Assembly: GCA_945957375.1 (NCBI GenBank)
Contig: CAMFKX010000022.1
Span: forward strand, 1 to 32,904
From: an uncultured Roseiarcus sp.
GTDB lineage: Bacteria > Pseudomonadota > Alphaproteobacteria > Rhizobiales > Beijerinckiaceae
DNA: 32,904 bases
Direction: 5' to 3'
Made by a program: the position numbers and the translations under genes. Positions 15,774 through 24,825 of the stretch are shown piece after piece; position 1 is the first letter of the stretch, and the number at the start of each line of letters is the position of its first letter. The notes below the pieces were generated by a model that ran no database searches, was not told the origin of the DNA, and worked only from the letters and a program-made list of their open reading frames with translations.

Positions 15774-15907
15774 GGCTCGCCTCCCTGAGACAACCGGGCG
15801 TCTCAACCGGGATTGTGACGCGAGCCGGGCGGACGAGCAAACGGACTTGCAACTCGCCTCGCCCGCTTCGGCCGCCAAGCCGGCGACGCGCGCGGCATAC
15901 GGGCGCC

Positions 15908-15995
15908 GACCTCATGCTGAGGTGTCGAAGCATGGTCCAGCGGGCTCCAACGTCAGCGCCCTCTGGAGCGTCCTTCGACAGGCTCAGGACGAGGG
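15908..15995. repeat. Intergenic repeat of the widespread CTTCGACAGGCTCAGGACGAG type
   Basis: The stretch contains CCTCATGCTGAGGTGTCGAAG and, about 40 bp on, TCCTTCGACAGGCTCAGGACGAGG. Both resemble short sequences repeated between genes in many Rhizobiales and other proteobacterial genomes. Each half can pair with a partner copy (CTCATGCTGAG and CCTTCGACAGGCTCAGG). No gene is seen between 15774 and 16051. Confidence 0.55.
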
Positions 15996-16051
15996 CGGCG
16001 GCATGTGTCGGGAGCGAGGAGAGGATTGCTAAGGCCCCCCGGGAGGTTTGA

Positions 16052-16378
16052 ATGGCGCGCGACCGAGGCCTGGAAGATCTGATCCGCGGCGACCTGCCGG
16101 AGGGCCTCGGCTTGACGGAGAAGGCGATGTTCGGCGGCCTCGCCTGGCTTCTGAACGGCCATCTCGTCCTCGGCGCGCGCGGCGACGGCATGCTCGCGCG
16201 GCTCGGCGACAGCGCCTGGGCGCTGGCCCTGGCCGATGTCGTCCCGATGATCTCGCGCGGCCGGGTTATGCCGGGCTGGGTGCGCGCCGGTCCCGCGGCC
16301 TATGGCGAGGACGCGGCGCGGGCGCGGCTGATCGAGGCTGCGCTGGCCTTCGCGGCGAGCCTGCCGCCGAAGCCTTGA
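16052..16378 (+). CDS. TfoX N-terminal domain protein
   Basis: The 108-aa protein matches the TfoX/Sxy N-terminal domain pattern: KAMFGGLAWLLNGHLVLGARGDGMLARLG, followed by a conserved GWVRAGPAAYGEDAARARLIEAALAFAASLPPK. Stand-alone TfoX-N proteins of this size are common in alphaproteobacteria and have no proven role; the link to natural competence comes only from the longer TfoX/Sxy of gammaproteobacteria. GGGAGG lies 5 nt before the ATG, giving a secure start. It ends 30 bp from the convergent receptor/channel gene. Confidence 0.88.
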   Translation: MARDRGLEDLIRGDLPEGLGLTEKAMFGGLAWLLNGHLVLGARGDGMLARLGDSAWALALADVVPMISRGRVMPGWVRAGPAAYGEDAARARLIEAALAFAASLPPKP

Positions 16379-16408
16379 TCGCGCCGTCGCGCCCCGAGGC
16401 TGGTCGAC

Positions 16409-17563
16409 TCAGTCGTTTCGCGTCGCCCTGCCGAACCACTTTTCCCGGATCCGCTGATAGGCTCCGTTCTCGGTGAGCGTCAGCAACGCTGCGTTCACCG
16501 GCCGACGCAGCGGCGATTCCGGCGGGACGACAATTCCGTAATTCTCAGACCGGAACGGCCCGCCGACCAGGGCGAAACGGCCCTCGCCCTGGTTCTTGAC
16601 GAAATAGGCGACGATCGGAGCGTCGTAGACGAGCGCGACCGGACCGTTCGCGTCCCGCTGTTCCGACGCCCTGGCGAGCGCGCCGGCCGCCGCCTCGAAG
16701 GTCGGGTACAGCATGACGGACGCGTTGAGGTCATCGAGAGTCGTCGCCGCCGCCGAGCCGCGCACCGTCGCGACCCGCTTGCCGGAGAGATCATTGGGGC
16801 TGCGGACGTCGGTGCTGAGCACCGCGAGGGTGAACGAACTGGCCGCCAGCGCGGTGATCGAGGCGAAGGCGGCGAGACCGACCGACCCGAGGATGAAGTT
16901 GAAGATCCAACCCGCGGCGCCGCCGGGCTTTCCCTGCGAACTCGACAGGATCACCCGGTCGGCGCTCCAGGCGAAAGCCTGGGCGATTCCGGGCCAGTAC
17001 TCGCTTGCGACCTTCCAGTCGGACGACCGGGTCCGCCGGTGAATCAGCCAGCCGACATGCGCGATGGCGACGAGCCCGACCAGGATCAGCCCGATCGCGT
17101 AGAGGAGCCGCGGCGACAGAAGCGAACGCATCAGAGCGAACGGCCCGGGCCTCCCGGCGGGAACCATGATCTGCATCCCCGACCGATAGATCGGCTGGGA
17201 GAAATCGACCGTCTTCGCGCGCTCGGCGGTGATCGAAACGGCGGCGACCCCGACAGGATTTTCGCCGGTCCGCACCGCCTCGAGCAGCGCGCGCATCGTG
17301 CCGTAAACCTTGAAATGGCTGTCGAGGCCCGCCTCGGCGGCGATGGCGCGCCAGAGGTCCACGCTGAATCCGGAGAGCCGGCCGGATGCGTCCTCCATGA
17401 CGAACGGGGCGATCAAATGCGTGGCGACCGCCAGGTCCGTTGGCCCCGGGACGCTCCCGCCGGACGGCGGCGCGACGGTCTGGGCCGACGCCGACGCCAG
17501 AACCGCCCAAAAGAGAATCGCGATCGGCGGACGCGGAAGTCTGATTGTCGGCTTCAAGCTCAT
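16409..17563 (-). CDS. GluR0-like protein: periplasmic-binding domain split by an ion-channel-like membrane domain
   Basis: The 384-aa protein has the order signal peptide (1-27), ligand lobe S1 (about 43-150), TM1 (about 153-175, LLYAIGLILVGLVAIAHVGWLI), a loop with a possible pore helix (about 186-212), TM2 (about 216-250, GWIFNFILGSVGLAAFASITALAASSF), then ligand lobe S2 (about 252-384). This is the layout of prokaryotic ionotropic glutamate receptors such as GluR0. Arg115 in SITAERAKTVDFSQPIYRSG is placed where amino-acid-binding proteins hold the ligand carboxylate, and an Asp in VYDAPIVAYF may hold the amine. The potassium-channel filter TVGYG is not present. It may therefore be a channel of other selectivity or a membrane-anchored binding sensor. 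Confidence 0.8.
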   Translation of the reverse strand: MSLKPTIRLPRPPIAILFWAVLASASAQTVAPPSGGSVPGPTDLAVATHLIAPFVMEDASGRLSGFSVDLWRAIAAEAGLDSHFKVYGTMRALLEAVRTGENPVGVAAVSITAERAKTVDFSQPIYRSGMQIMVPAGRPGPFALMRSLLSPRLLYAIGLILVGLVAIAHVGWLIHRRTRSSDWKVASEYWPGIAQAFAWSADRVILSSSQGKPGGAAGWIFNFILGSVGLAAFASITALAASSFTLAVLSTDVRSPNDLSGKRVATVRGSAAATTLDDLNASVMLYPTFEAAAGALARASEQRDANGPVALVYDAPIVAYFVKNQGEGRFALVGGPFRSENYGIVVPPESPLRRPVNAALLTLTENGAYQRIREKWFGRATRND

Positions 17564-17641
17564 CGACGGCGGAGACTCATGATTCCCCGGCGATGGTAGC
17601 CTCGGACGACAACGCGCGCCAATCGCTTCGGCGGCGCGACG

Positions 17642-18871
17642 TCAGGACGCCCGAGGGCGCGGCTCCGAGAGCCATTCCGCGATCCGCGAGTAGACGTCGC
17701 GCCGGCTGAGCAGGTCGAGATGTCCGGTCTCGCAGGCGACCCATCGCCGGTCGGCGGGGAAATTCAGGGCGTGCGCGGAATCGTCGTGGCGTCCGAGCGC
17801 GCTCGCGATCGGGACGAGCCCGTCGCCGAGCAGGCGGTCCTTGAGGTCGCCGGGCGACGAAGCGGTGGTGGCCGCGACCGCGTAGCAGGCGACGCCTTCC
17901 GGCAATGGCGCCGGGCGGCGCGGATCGGGGTTGCGCACGAAGCGGTCGCGGCCCTGCCAGTCCTCGTCGGCGATCAGGCCGTAGCGGAGATCCGTCACGC
18001 CGGCGCTGCGCAGCTTGCCGAGCCAGGCGAAGGCGGCGGCGTAGGGCAGCTTGCCGAGGATCACGTCGACCCAATTGCCGATCCGCTCGAGCGGCGCGCC
18101 GTGGTGCGGCGCGCCGAGAAAGATGATCTTTGTCAGACGATTGCGCCAGGCGTGGCCCGCGGCCTCGGCGTGGCGGCAGGCGGCGCGGGCGACAAGCCCG
18201 CCCATGCTGTGGCCGACGATGGCCAGCTCGTCGACCGGCGCCGGCCACGCCGCGACCAGCGCCTCGAGCGCCTCGGCGAAGCCGCGGCCGTTGACGGAAA
18301 TATGGAGGCCGGAATTGTACGAGAGATAGACCGGCGTGAAGCCCAGATCGCGCGCCAGCGCCGCGCCGTGGTCGTGGTTCTGGCGCAACCATTGCAGGTC
18401 GCTCATGCACAGACCGTGCGCGAGCACGACGAGCTTGCCGCCCGCCCCGGGGAAAGCTGCGGCGAGCGCGCCCGGTTCGAGTGCGAGCGCCTGGCCGTCC
18501 TTGCGGAAGCGCATCGGCAGCGCGAGCGGGTTGCCGGTCTCGGCCAGATGGTCGCCGACGACGCCGTTGAGCGCCGCAAGCGCGATCTCCCGCCCGCGCG
18601 ACACCTCCCGGTCTCCGGGCTCCGCGCCGACGAGCGCGGCGCCGGCGCCGAGCCCCTTGCCGGTCAGCCGGAAGGCGCCGCCGACGCCGCGATAGACGAG
18701 CCGCGTCACGCCGCCGGTCAGCCCCTGAGCCAGGGGCGCCAGTCCCGGCGTGTCGAGGACGGCCATGTGCACCTCTTCGACCAGGCCGGTCACGCCGTGG
18801 GCGGCGTCGGCCGCAAGGCGACCGAGGCCGAGGACGTCGGCGAGCGAGAGGGCGGCGGGTTTGGCGGGCAT
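17642..18871 (-). CDS. Alpha/beta-hydrolase, PGAP1/lipase-like
   Basis: The 409-aa protein has a long N-terminal region (1-120) without obvious domain, then an alpha/beta-hydrolase core. The core begins with LVVLAHGLCMSDLQWLRQNHDHGAAL, where HG is the oxyanion region. The nucleophile elbow GHSMGGLVARAACRHAEAAGHAW follows, then IIFLGAPHHGAPLERIGNW, and a late CETGHLDLLS carrying the catalytic His. The LGAPHHGAPLER segment resembles PGAP1-like and triacylglycerol lipases. No secretion signal is clear. The start at 18871 (MPAKPAALSLADVL) is chosen over the longer track ORF, whose first 132 residues cross the divergent promoter region. The substrate is unknown. Confidence 0.85.
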   Translation of the reverse strand: MPAKPAALSLADVLGLGRLAADAAHGVTGLVEEVHMAVLDTPGLAPLAQGLTGGVTRLVYRGVGGAFRLTGKGLGAGAALVGAEPGDREVSRGREIALAALNGVVGDHLAETGNPLALPMRFRKDGQALALEPGALAAAFPGAGGKLVVLAHGLCMSDLQWLRQNHDHGAALARDLGFTPVYLSYNSGLHISVNGRGFAEALEALVAAWPAPVDELAIVGHSMGGLVARAACRHAEAAGHAWRNRLTKIIFLGAPHHGAPLERIGNWVDVILGKLPYAAAFAWLGKLRSAGVTDLRYGLIADEDWQGRDRFVRNPDPRRPAPLPEGVACYAVAATTASSPGDLKDRLLGDGLVPIASALGRHDDSAHALNFPADRRWVACETGHLDLLSRRDVYSRIAEWLSEPRPRAS

Positions 18872-18997
18872 GGGGCTGACTTCGCGTCGGGCGCAAGGGG
18901 CTGCGCGGGGAGAGACTGATCCTGTTCGTCCTTCCCGGCAAGGACGACGGCTGCGCCGGCGATGGACGGGCGCCTTCGGGGCGCTTATCCTTTCGCC

Positions 18998-19438
18998 ATG
19001 TCGGTCAAGAGCCCGCTTTACGACAGCGACTTTTTCGCCTGGAGCCGCGAGCAGGCCGATCTGCTGCGGTCCGGCAAGCTTACCCAGGCGGATATCGAGA
19101 ACATCGCCGAGGAAATCGACAGCATGGGCCGGACGGAGAAGCGCGAGCTCGTCAGCCGCCTCGAAGTCCTCCTGCTGCATCTCCTCAAGTGGCGCCATCA
19201 ACCGGACAGGCGAGGTCCCAGCTGGCAAGCGAGCGTCCGCGTCCAGCGTGACCGCATCGAGGACCACCTCGGCGACAACCCGAGCCTGAGGCCCCTCCTG
19301 ACGCAGGCGATCGCGACCGCCTATCGGAGGGCCCGTCTTGAAGCGGTCGCGGAGACCGGGCTTCCCGAGACGACGTTCCCGCAGGCGTGTCCGTGGACGG
19401 AGGCCGAGGCGCTGGACGGCGGGTTCTGGCCGACATGA
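18998..19438 (+). CDS. DUF29 family protein
   Basis: The 146-aa protein matches the DUF29 pattern throughout: YDSDFFAWSREQADLLRSGKL, DIENIAEEIDSMGRTEKREL, LHLLKWRHQPDRRGPSW, and a C-terminal FPQACPWTEAEALDGGFWP. DUF29 proteins are all-helical, common in cyanobacteria and alphaproteobacteria, often in many copies per genome, and of unknown function. The ATG at 18998 (MSVKSPLYDSD) fits the family start better than the track start at 18962. It is divergent from the lipase-like gene and convergent with the BLUF gene (18 bp gap). Confidence 0.92.
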   Translation: MSVKSPLYDSDFFAWSREQADLLRSGKLTQADIENIAEEIDSMGRTEKRELVSRLEVLLLHLLKWRHQPDRRGPSWQASVRVQRDRIEDHLGDNPSLRPLLTQAIATAYRRARLEAVAETGLPETTFPQACPWTEAEALDGGFWPT

Positions 19439-19456
19439 CCCGACAGGCGGGGTCGG

Positions 19457-19855
19457 TCAGACGGATTCGCGGGCCAGGCGCTCGAAGATCGCCACCGCCT
19501 CGGCCCCGGTCGCGCGCTCGATCGCGCCGGCGTTGACTTCGTCCTGGCTCCACATCCAGGATCGCGCCGGGTCGTTTCGCATCGCCCAGCCCGGGAACAG
19601 CCTTTCGGTGACGGGGCGGCGGCTCAAAAGCCTGACGTCGAGATGTCGGCGGTCCCTCTCGATCCGTTGATAGGCCGCGTCGACCAGCTCTTCCGGTCCT
19701 TCGAGCAACTGCAGAAACAGATCGCCGCGACAGATCAGCGCCCCGGTGATGCCGTCGCGCTCATTGCAGCCGCGCGAAACCGTCAGGATCGAGACGAGAG
19801 CTCCTTCGTGGAAATCGAATGGACTCGAGGCGTAGATCAGCTGGATCATCGGCAT
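19457..19855 (-). CDS. Stand-alone BLUF-domain blue-light photoreceptor
   Basis: BLUF proteins bind FAD and sense blue light. The 132-aa protein is one BLUF domain plus a short C-terminal tail. Key residues are in place: Tyr8 (QLIYASS), Asn31 (CNERDGITGAL), Gln49 (GDLFLQLLEG), and the semi-conserved Trp91 and Met93 (FPGWAMRN). Light changes the hydrogen bonding of the Tyr-Gln-flavin network. There is no output domain, so it must act through a partner, like other short BLUF proteins. Of three close ATGs the one at 19855 has the best spacing to GAGGGAG; 19861 and 19849 are possible. Confidence 0.92.
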   Translation of the reverse strand: MPMIQLIYASSPFDFHEGALVSILTVSRGCNERDGITGALICRGDLFLQLLEGPEELVDAAYQRIERDRRHLDVRLLSRRPVTERLFPGWAMRNDPARSWMWSQDEVNAGAIERATGAEAVAIFERLARESV

Positions 19856-20148
19856 CGGCATGCTCCCTCGCCGGCCCCTTTGCTGCGCGAGCGCGGCGAG
19901 GCAATTTCCAAAGATTATCCGCGATAGCATCGAGCCGGCAAGGCTTATCGCTGCGTCATCCAGTCGATCGCGCTCAGACGAACGGACGGCCACGGCGAGC
20001 GCAAGCGCTCACGAGAGGGATCGCGCCGGCGCCGGCGATGGCTCCCGCGACGGCGGGATCTGGAGCGCACAGGGGCGCCGGCGCACAGGCCTCGCCGCAG
20101 CCGCCTGGCGCCCGATCGACCGGAAGCGGTTCGCCCAGCGGCGCCTCC

Positions 20149-21780
<1,632 letters not shown>

Positions 21781-21916
21781 TCACGGGCCTCCCGGGGCGC
21801 TGTCGCCATTCTAGAAGAACTCCGCTCCCGAGACGAGGTCGCCAGGCTTGATCCGGAAGTCGCAGTCGCGCCCCCGCGAGAGGGGCGTAAAGATGAACAT
21901 TATGTAAACTTTTGTG

Positions 21917-21931
21917 AACCGCTTAACGGTT
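21917..21931. promoter_or_regulatory. Palindrome AACCG-CTTAA-CGGTT between pgm and glmM
   Basis: A 15-bp imperfect palindrome lies in the A/T-richer part of the divergent pgm-glmM region, followed by TAATAT at 21941-21946. It could be an operator for either gene. No -35 box with correct spacing to TAATAT was found. Confidence 0.35.
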
Positions 21932-22012
21932 TCTGAGGTCTAATATGGCAATATGACGTCTGTGAGCCGGGCCGCCGAGTCGGGCTCCTGGACTGACGGA
22001 GACGGCTGGGGC

Positions 22013-23356
22013 ATGGCGCGCAAGTATTTCGGCACGGACGGCATTCGCGGCAAGGCAAACAGCAAGATCACCGCGGAAATCGCGATGCGGGTCGGACAGG
22101 CGGCCGGCCTCGCCTTCCAGCGGGGCGAGCACCGGCACCGGGTGGTGATCGGCAAGGACACCCGGCTGTCCAGCTACATGATCGAATACGCCCTCGTGGC
22201 GGGATTCACCTCCGTCGGCGTTGACGTGCTTCTGCTCGGCCCGGTGCCGACGCCTGCCGTCGCCATGCTGACCCGGTCGATGCGCTGCGACCTCGGGGTG
22301 ATGATCTCGGCCTCGCACAATTCCTACGAAGACAACGGCATCAAGCTGTTCGGACCCGACGGGTTCAAGCTGTCCGACGAGGTCGAGACGCATATCGAAT
22401 CGCTGATGGACGGCGACATCGCGCCGATGCTCGCGCGCTCGCCCGACCTTGGCCGCGCCAAGCGTATCGAGGACGTGCAGGCGCGCTACATCGAGTTCGC
22501 CAAACGGACTTTGAGCCGCGACGTCTCGCTCGATGGCCTGAGGATCGTCATCGATTGCGCCAACGGCGCCGGCTACAAGGTCGCGCCCGAGGCACTGTGG
22601 GAACTCGGCGCTGAAGTCATCAAGATCGGCGTCGAGCCGAACGGCCTCAACATCAACGCCGACGTCGGCTCGACCGCCCCGGATGCGCTTTCGCGCAAGG
22701 TGCGCGAGATGCGCGCGGATATCGGCATCGCCCTCGACGGCGACGCCGACCGGCTGATCATCGTCGACGAAAAGGGCCATGTGGTCGACGGCGACCAGGT
22801 GATGGCGGTGATCGCCGCCAGCTGGCGCGAGGACGGCCGCCTCGCCAAGCCCGGCATTGTCGCCACCATCATGTCGAACCTCGGCCTCGAGCGCTATCTC
22901 GAAGGGCTCGGGCTCACGCTCGAGCGCACCTCGGTCGGCGACCGTTACGTAATCGAGCGAATGCTCGAGAAGGGCTACAACGTCGGCGGCGAGCAGTCCG
23001 GCCACATCATCTTTTCCGACCATTCGACCACCGGCGACGGGTTGGTCTCGGCGCTTCAGGTCCTCGCCGTGGTGCAAAAGGCCGGGCGGCCGGTGAGCGA
23101 GGTCTGCCACCGCTTCAACCCGTTCCCGCAAGTGCTGCGCAACGTACGCTTCAGCGGCGGCAAGCCGCTGGACAACCCCGGGGTCGCCAAGGCGATCGCG
23201 TCTGCGACCGCCCGGCTGGAGGGCCGGGGCCGCCTGGTGATCCGCCCCTCCGGCACCGAGCCGGTGATCCGGGTGATGGGCGAGGCGGACGACCGGGATC
23301 TGGTCGACGCGGCGGTGAAGGAAGTCTGCGACGCGGTCGCCCACGCCGCCGCCTGA
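22013..23356 (+). CDS. glmM: Phosphoglucosamine mutase
   Basis: GlmM converts glucosamine 6-phosphate to glucosamine 1-phosphate, the step before UDP-GlcNAc for peptidoglycan and LPS. The 447-aa protein starts with the family signature [16 protein letters not shown]. It has the phosphoserine loop [18 protein letters not shown] with Ser101, the metal loop [24 protein letters not shown], and the phosphate-binding [15 protein letters not shown]. The ATG at 22013 gives the standard N-terminus and length; the track start at 21953 adds 20 residues with no family match. The frequent neighbours ftsH and folP are absent here. Confidence 0.97.
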   Translation: MARKYFGTDGIRGKANSKITAEIAMRVGQAAGLAFQRGEHRHRVVIGKDTRLSSYMIEYALVAGFTSVGVDVLLLGPVPTPAVAMLTRSMRCDLGVMISASHNSYEDNGIKLFGPDGFKLSDEVETHIESLMDGDIAPMLARSPDLGRAKRIEDVQARYIEFAKRTLSRDVSLDGLRIVIDCANGAGYKVAPEALWELGAEVIKIGVEPNGLNINADVGSTAPDALSRKVREMRADIGIALDGDADRLIIVDEKGHVVDGDQVMAVIAASWREDGRLAKPGIVATIMSNLGLERYLEGLGLTLERTSVGDRYVIERMLEKGYNVGGEQSGHIIFSDHSTTGDGLVSALQVLAVVQKAGRPVSEVCHRFNPFPQVLRNVRFSGGKPLDNPGVAKAIASATARLEGRGRLVIRPSGTEPVIRVMGEADDRDLVDAAVKEVCDAVAHAAA

Positions 23357-23371
23357 GCCGCCCGCGCGGGT

Positions 23372-23839
23372 TCAGTAGCCGCGCGCGATCCAGCCGGCGA
23401 ACACCCTCACCAGCGCCGAGACGCGGGCGTGGTTGGACGCTTCGATCATGACGTTGTCTTGCGGCGCCGGATAATACGAGCTGGTCGCCCGCAGGGGACG
23501 CGTGACGCCTCCGGACGTCACGTCCCCGACCATCTGGTCGGGAGACGATCCTGCCGGGCCGACGCCGCCGCTGTTCGGGCCGAGTTGGACAAGATCGACC
23601 CGTACCGAGATCGGCGCCGCCGGCGCCCCGGCTTCGGCCTGCGCGCGCGCGATCGCGCGCGGCAGTTCGCTTGCGACCCAGGCCGCCGTCGGCTCCCCGG
23701 AGCTCGCGAGAAGCGGACCGACGTCGACGCGCACCGCGGCGGACTTGCCCGCCAGAGCCGTCGACGCGCCCGGGGCAAAGGCTGCGACCGCGAGCGCCGC
23801 CGCAACGGCGGCTCGGAACGCGAAATTGGACTTGGCCAT
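23372..23839 (-). CDS. Small secreted protein of unknown function
   Basis: The 155-aa protein starts with a signal peptide (MAKSNFAFRAAVAAALAVAAFAPGASTALA), so the mature form of about 125 residues is likely periplasmic. The mature part has alternating strand-like segments (AAVRVDVGPLLA, PISVRVDLVQLG) and a Gly/Ser-rich loop, and ends VRVFAGWIARGY. I do not recognise a family. GAGGAG lies 8 nt before the ATG at 23839; the longer track ORF (to 24364) reads through the opposite-strand small unit. It is convergent with glmM and divergent from the small unit at 24036. Confidence 0.75.
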   Translation of the reverse strand: MAKSNFAFRAAVAAALAVAAFAPGASTALAGKSAAVRVDVGPLLASSGEPTAAWVASELPRAIARAQAEAGAPAAPISVRVDLVQLGPNSGGVGPAGSSPDQMVGDVTSGGVTRPLRATSSYYPAPQDNVMIEASNHARVSALVRVFAGWIARGY

Positions 23840-24000
23840 CGTCAGAACTCCTCTTGCGGCGCATCGGCGCCGGCAGCCCCCGGGGCGTTTAACGGAGAAA
23901 ACCGCGCTCCGGATGAATTCGGCCGCGACCTCATGTGGGTCCCGGACCGTCAGATGCAAAGCCCGGGCGGACGGGGGCGCAAGACTCCCCGAAATCGCAG

Positions 24001-24029
24001 CTGGCAAAGGGCGCGAATCATCGTAGCAT
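24001..24029 (+). promoter_or_regulatory. Putative promoter of the small leader unit
   Basis: CTGGCA (24001-24006) and TAGCAT (24024-24029) are spaced by 17 bp, each four of six to the sigma-70 consensus. Transcription would begin near 24036, giving an RNA of about 200 nt to the terminator at 24198-24235. Confidence 0.4.
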
Positions 24030-24064
24030 GTCGGTGTCGTTAACAGCCGAAAGGAGGTGATCCA

Positions 24065-24139
24065 GTGTCTCATTGTCATCAGCCCCGTATGATCGACTGG
24101 GCCTGGGTTCATGCCCCCGCGAAGGATTTGCTTGCGTAG
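24065..24139 (+). CDS. 24-codon small ORF behind a full-length anti-SD complement
   Basis: A GTG start at 24065 gives a 24-residue peptide that begins (M)SHCHQPRMIDWAWVH and ends APAKDLLA. GGAGG is 7 nt before the GTG, the ideal spacing. The peptide has three His, one Cys (in HCH) and a Trp-Ala-Trp, which is notable for metal or heme binding or for a translation-sensing leader peptide. An internal ATG at 24089 would give 16 residues. It is too short for the ORF track. No similar protein is known to me; coding is inferred from the ribosome site alone. Confidence 0.5.
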   Translation: MSHCHQPRMIDWAWVHAPAKDLLA

Positions 24140-24197
24140 CGTTCGCTGAAGGCACGTAATCGAGAGCCCCGGCGAACTCCGCGCGGGCCACGACAAT

Positions 24198-24235
24198 GGA
24201 AGGGCCGTTTCCGAGAGGGGACGGTCCTTCTTTTT
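24198..24235 (+). terminator. Strong intrinsic terminator of the small unit
   Basis: GAAGGGCCGTTTCC-GAGA-GGGGACGGTCCTTC forms a 14-bp stem (three G-T pairs) with a 4-nt loop and is followed directly by TTTTT. This is a textbook rho-independent terminator on the plus strand, 58 bp after the small ORF stop and upstream of the heme oxygenase gene. Confidence 0.9.
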
Positions 24236-24317
24236 GGCGCGTTCGGCGCGCGGTCGCCGTTGACCCGGGCGACAAAACAACGGCACCATCCTTTTCATCC
24301 CGTCGTCGAGGACGCCC

Positions 24318-24632
24318 ATGTTCATCGCCATGAACCGCTTCAAGGTGTTGAAGGATTCGACCAAGGCGTTCGAAACCGTCTGGCTCTCCCGGGAAAGCCG
24401 TCTCGGCCGCGTGCCCGGCTTCGTCGAATTTCATCTCCTGCGCGGCCCCGAGCGCGACGACCACGTCCTCTACGCGTCGCACACCGTGTGGGAGAGCCAC
24501 GAGGCGTTCCTCGCCTGGACGCAGTCCGAGCCCTTCCGCGCCGCCCATCGCAACGCCGGCGACAACAAGCCGCTCTACCTCGGTCCGCCGGAGTTCGAGG
24601 GCTTTGAGGTGCTGCAGACCGTCGGGCGGTAG
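24318..24632 (+). CDS. IsdG/HmuQ-type heme-degrading monooxygenase
   Basis: This 104-aa antibiotic-biosynthesis-monooxygenase-fold protein is expected to open the heme ring and release iron in the cytoplasm. The IsdG catalytic triad of Staphylococcus (Asn7, Trp67, His77) is matched by Asn6 (MFIAMNRF), Trp67 (AFLAWTQS) and His77 (FRAAHRN). The segments RVPGFVEFHLLRG and SHTVWESHEAFLAW are typical of the Rhizobiales branch (HmuQ/HmuD of Bradyrhizobium). GAGGAC precedes the ATG. It lies 83 bp after the terminator of the small unit, so either it has its own promoter or it depends on read-through. No heme transporter genes are seen nearby. Confidence 0.88.
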   Translation: MFIAMNRFKVLKDSTKAFETVWLSRESRLGRVPGFVEFHLLRGPERDDHVLYASHTVWESHEAFLAWTQSEPFRAAHRNAGDNKPLYLGPPEFEGFEVLQTVGR

Positions 24633-24734
24633 TTCGGGCCTACCATAGGGACGCAGCGTCGTGCGCGAGCGCCGACCAAATCCGAGCGGTCAACCACATT
24701 TGTCGATCGCGTAATTTGAAAAAGCATTTGTGTT

Positions 24735-24771
24735 CCGCGGCGCGGCGCAAGGACTTTGCGCCGCGCCGCGG
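24735..24771. terminator. Perfect 16-bp GC hairpin downstream of the heme oxygenase gene
   Basis: CCGCGGCGCGGCGCAA-GGACT-TTGCGCCGCGCCGCGG is a perfect 16-bp inverted repeat with a 5-nt loop, between two convergent genes. It is likely a two-way transcription stop or RNA end. A CTTTTT run follows some 10 bp later when read on the minus strand. Confidence 0.6.
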
Positions 24772-24788
24772 AGGGATTGGGCGCGGAA

Positions 24789-24816
24789 GCGGACGGGAGG
24801 CTCGCCTCCCGTCCGC
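24789..24816. terminator. Perfect 12-bp hairpin at the end of the desaturase gene
   Basis: GCGGACGGGAGG-CTCG-CCTCCCGTCCGC is a perfect 12-bp inverted repeat with a 4-nt loop, 9 bp past the desaturase stop. Only a short TT follows on the minus strand. It is probably the first of two stacked terminators for the desaturase transcript. Confidence 0.65.
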
Positions 24817-24825
24817 AACCCGCGA

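Larger units (their letters stand above)
24036..24235 (+). ncRNA. Short transcript-like unit: hyper-SD, 24-codon ORF and intrinsic terminator
   Basis: This 200-nt unit is bounded by a plausible promoter and a very strong terminator. At 24049-24065 the sequence GAAAGGAGGTGATCCAG is a 17-nt perfect complement of the 3' end of 16S rRNA, much longer than a normal Shine-Dalgarno. A short ORF follows at once. About 60 nt between its stop and the terminator are GC-rich and could fold. It may be a small-protein mRNA, a leader/attenuator of the heme oxygenase gene 83 bp downstream, or an RNA that captures 30S subunits. I do not know a described family with this layout. Confidence 0.55.

Noticed and set aside
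24049-24065. Fragment of an rRNA operon or 16S gene end on the minus strand
   Set aside because: Only these 17 nt match the 16S tail; the adjoining sequence is not rRNA, and the position and spacing before a GTG fit a ribosome-binding site.
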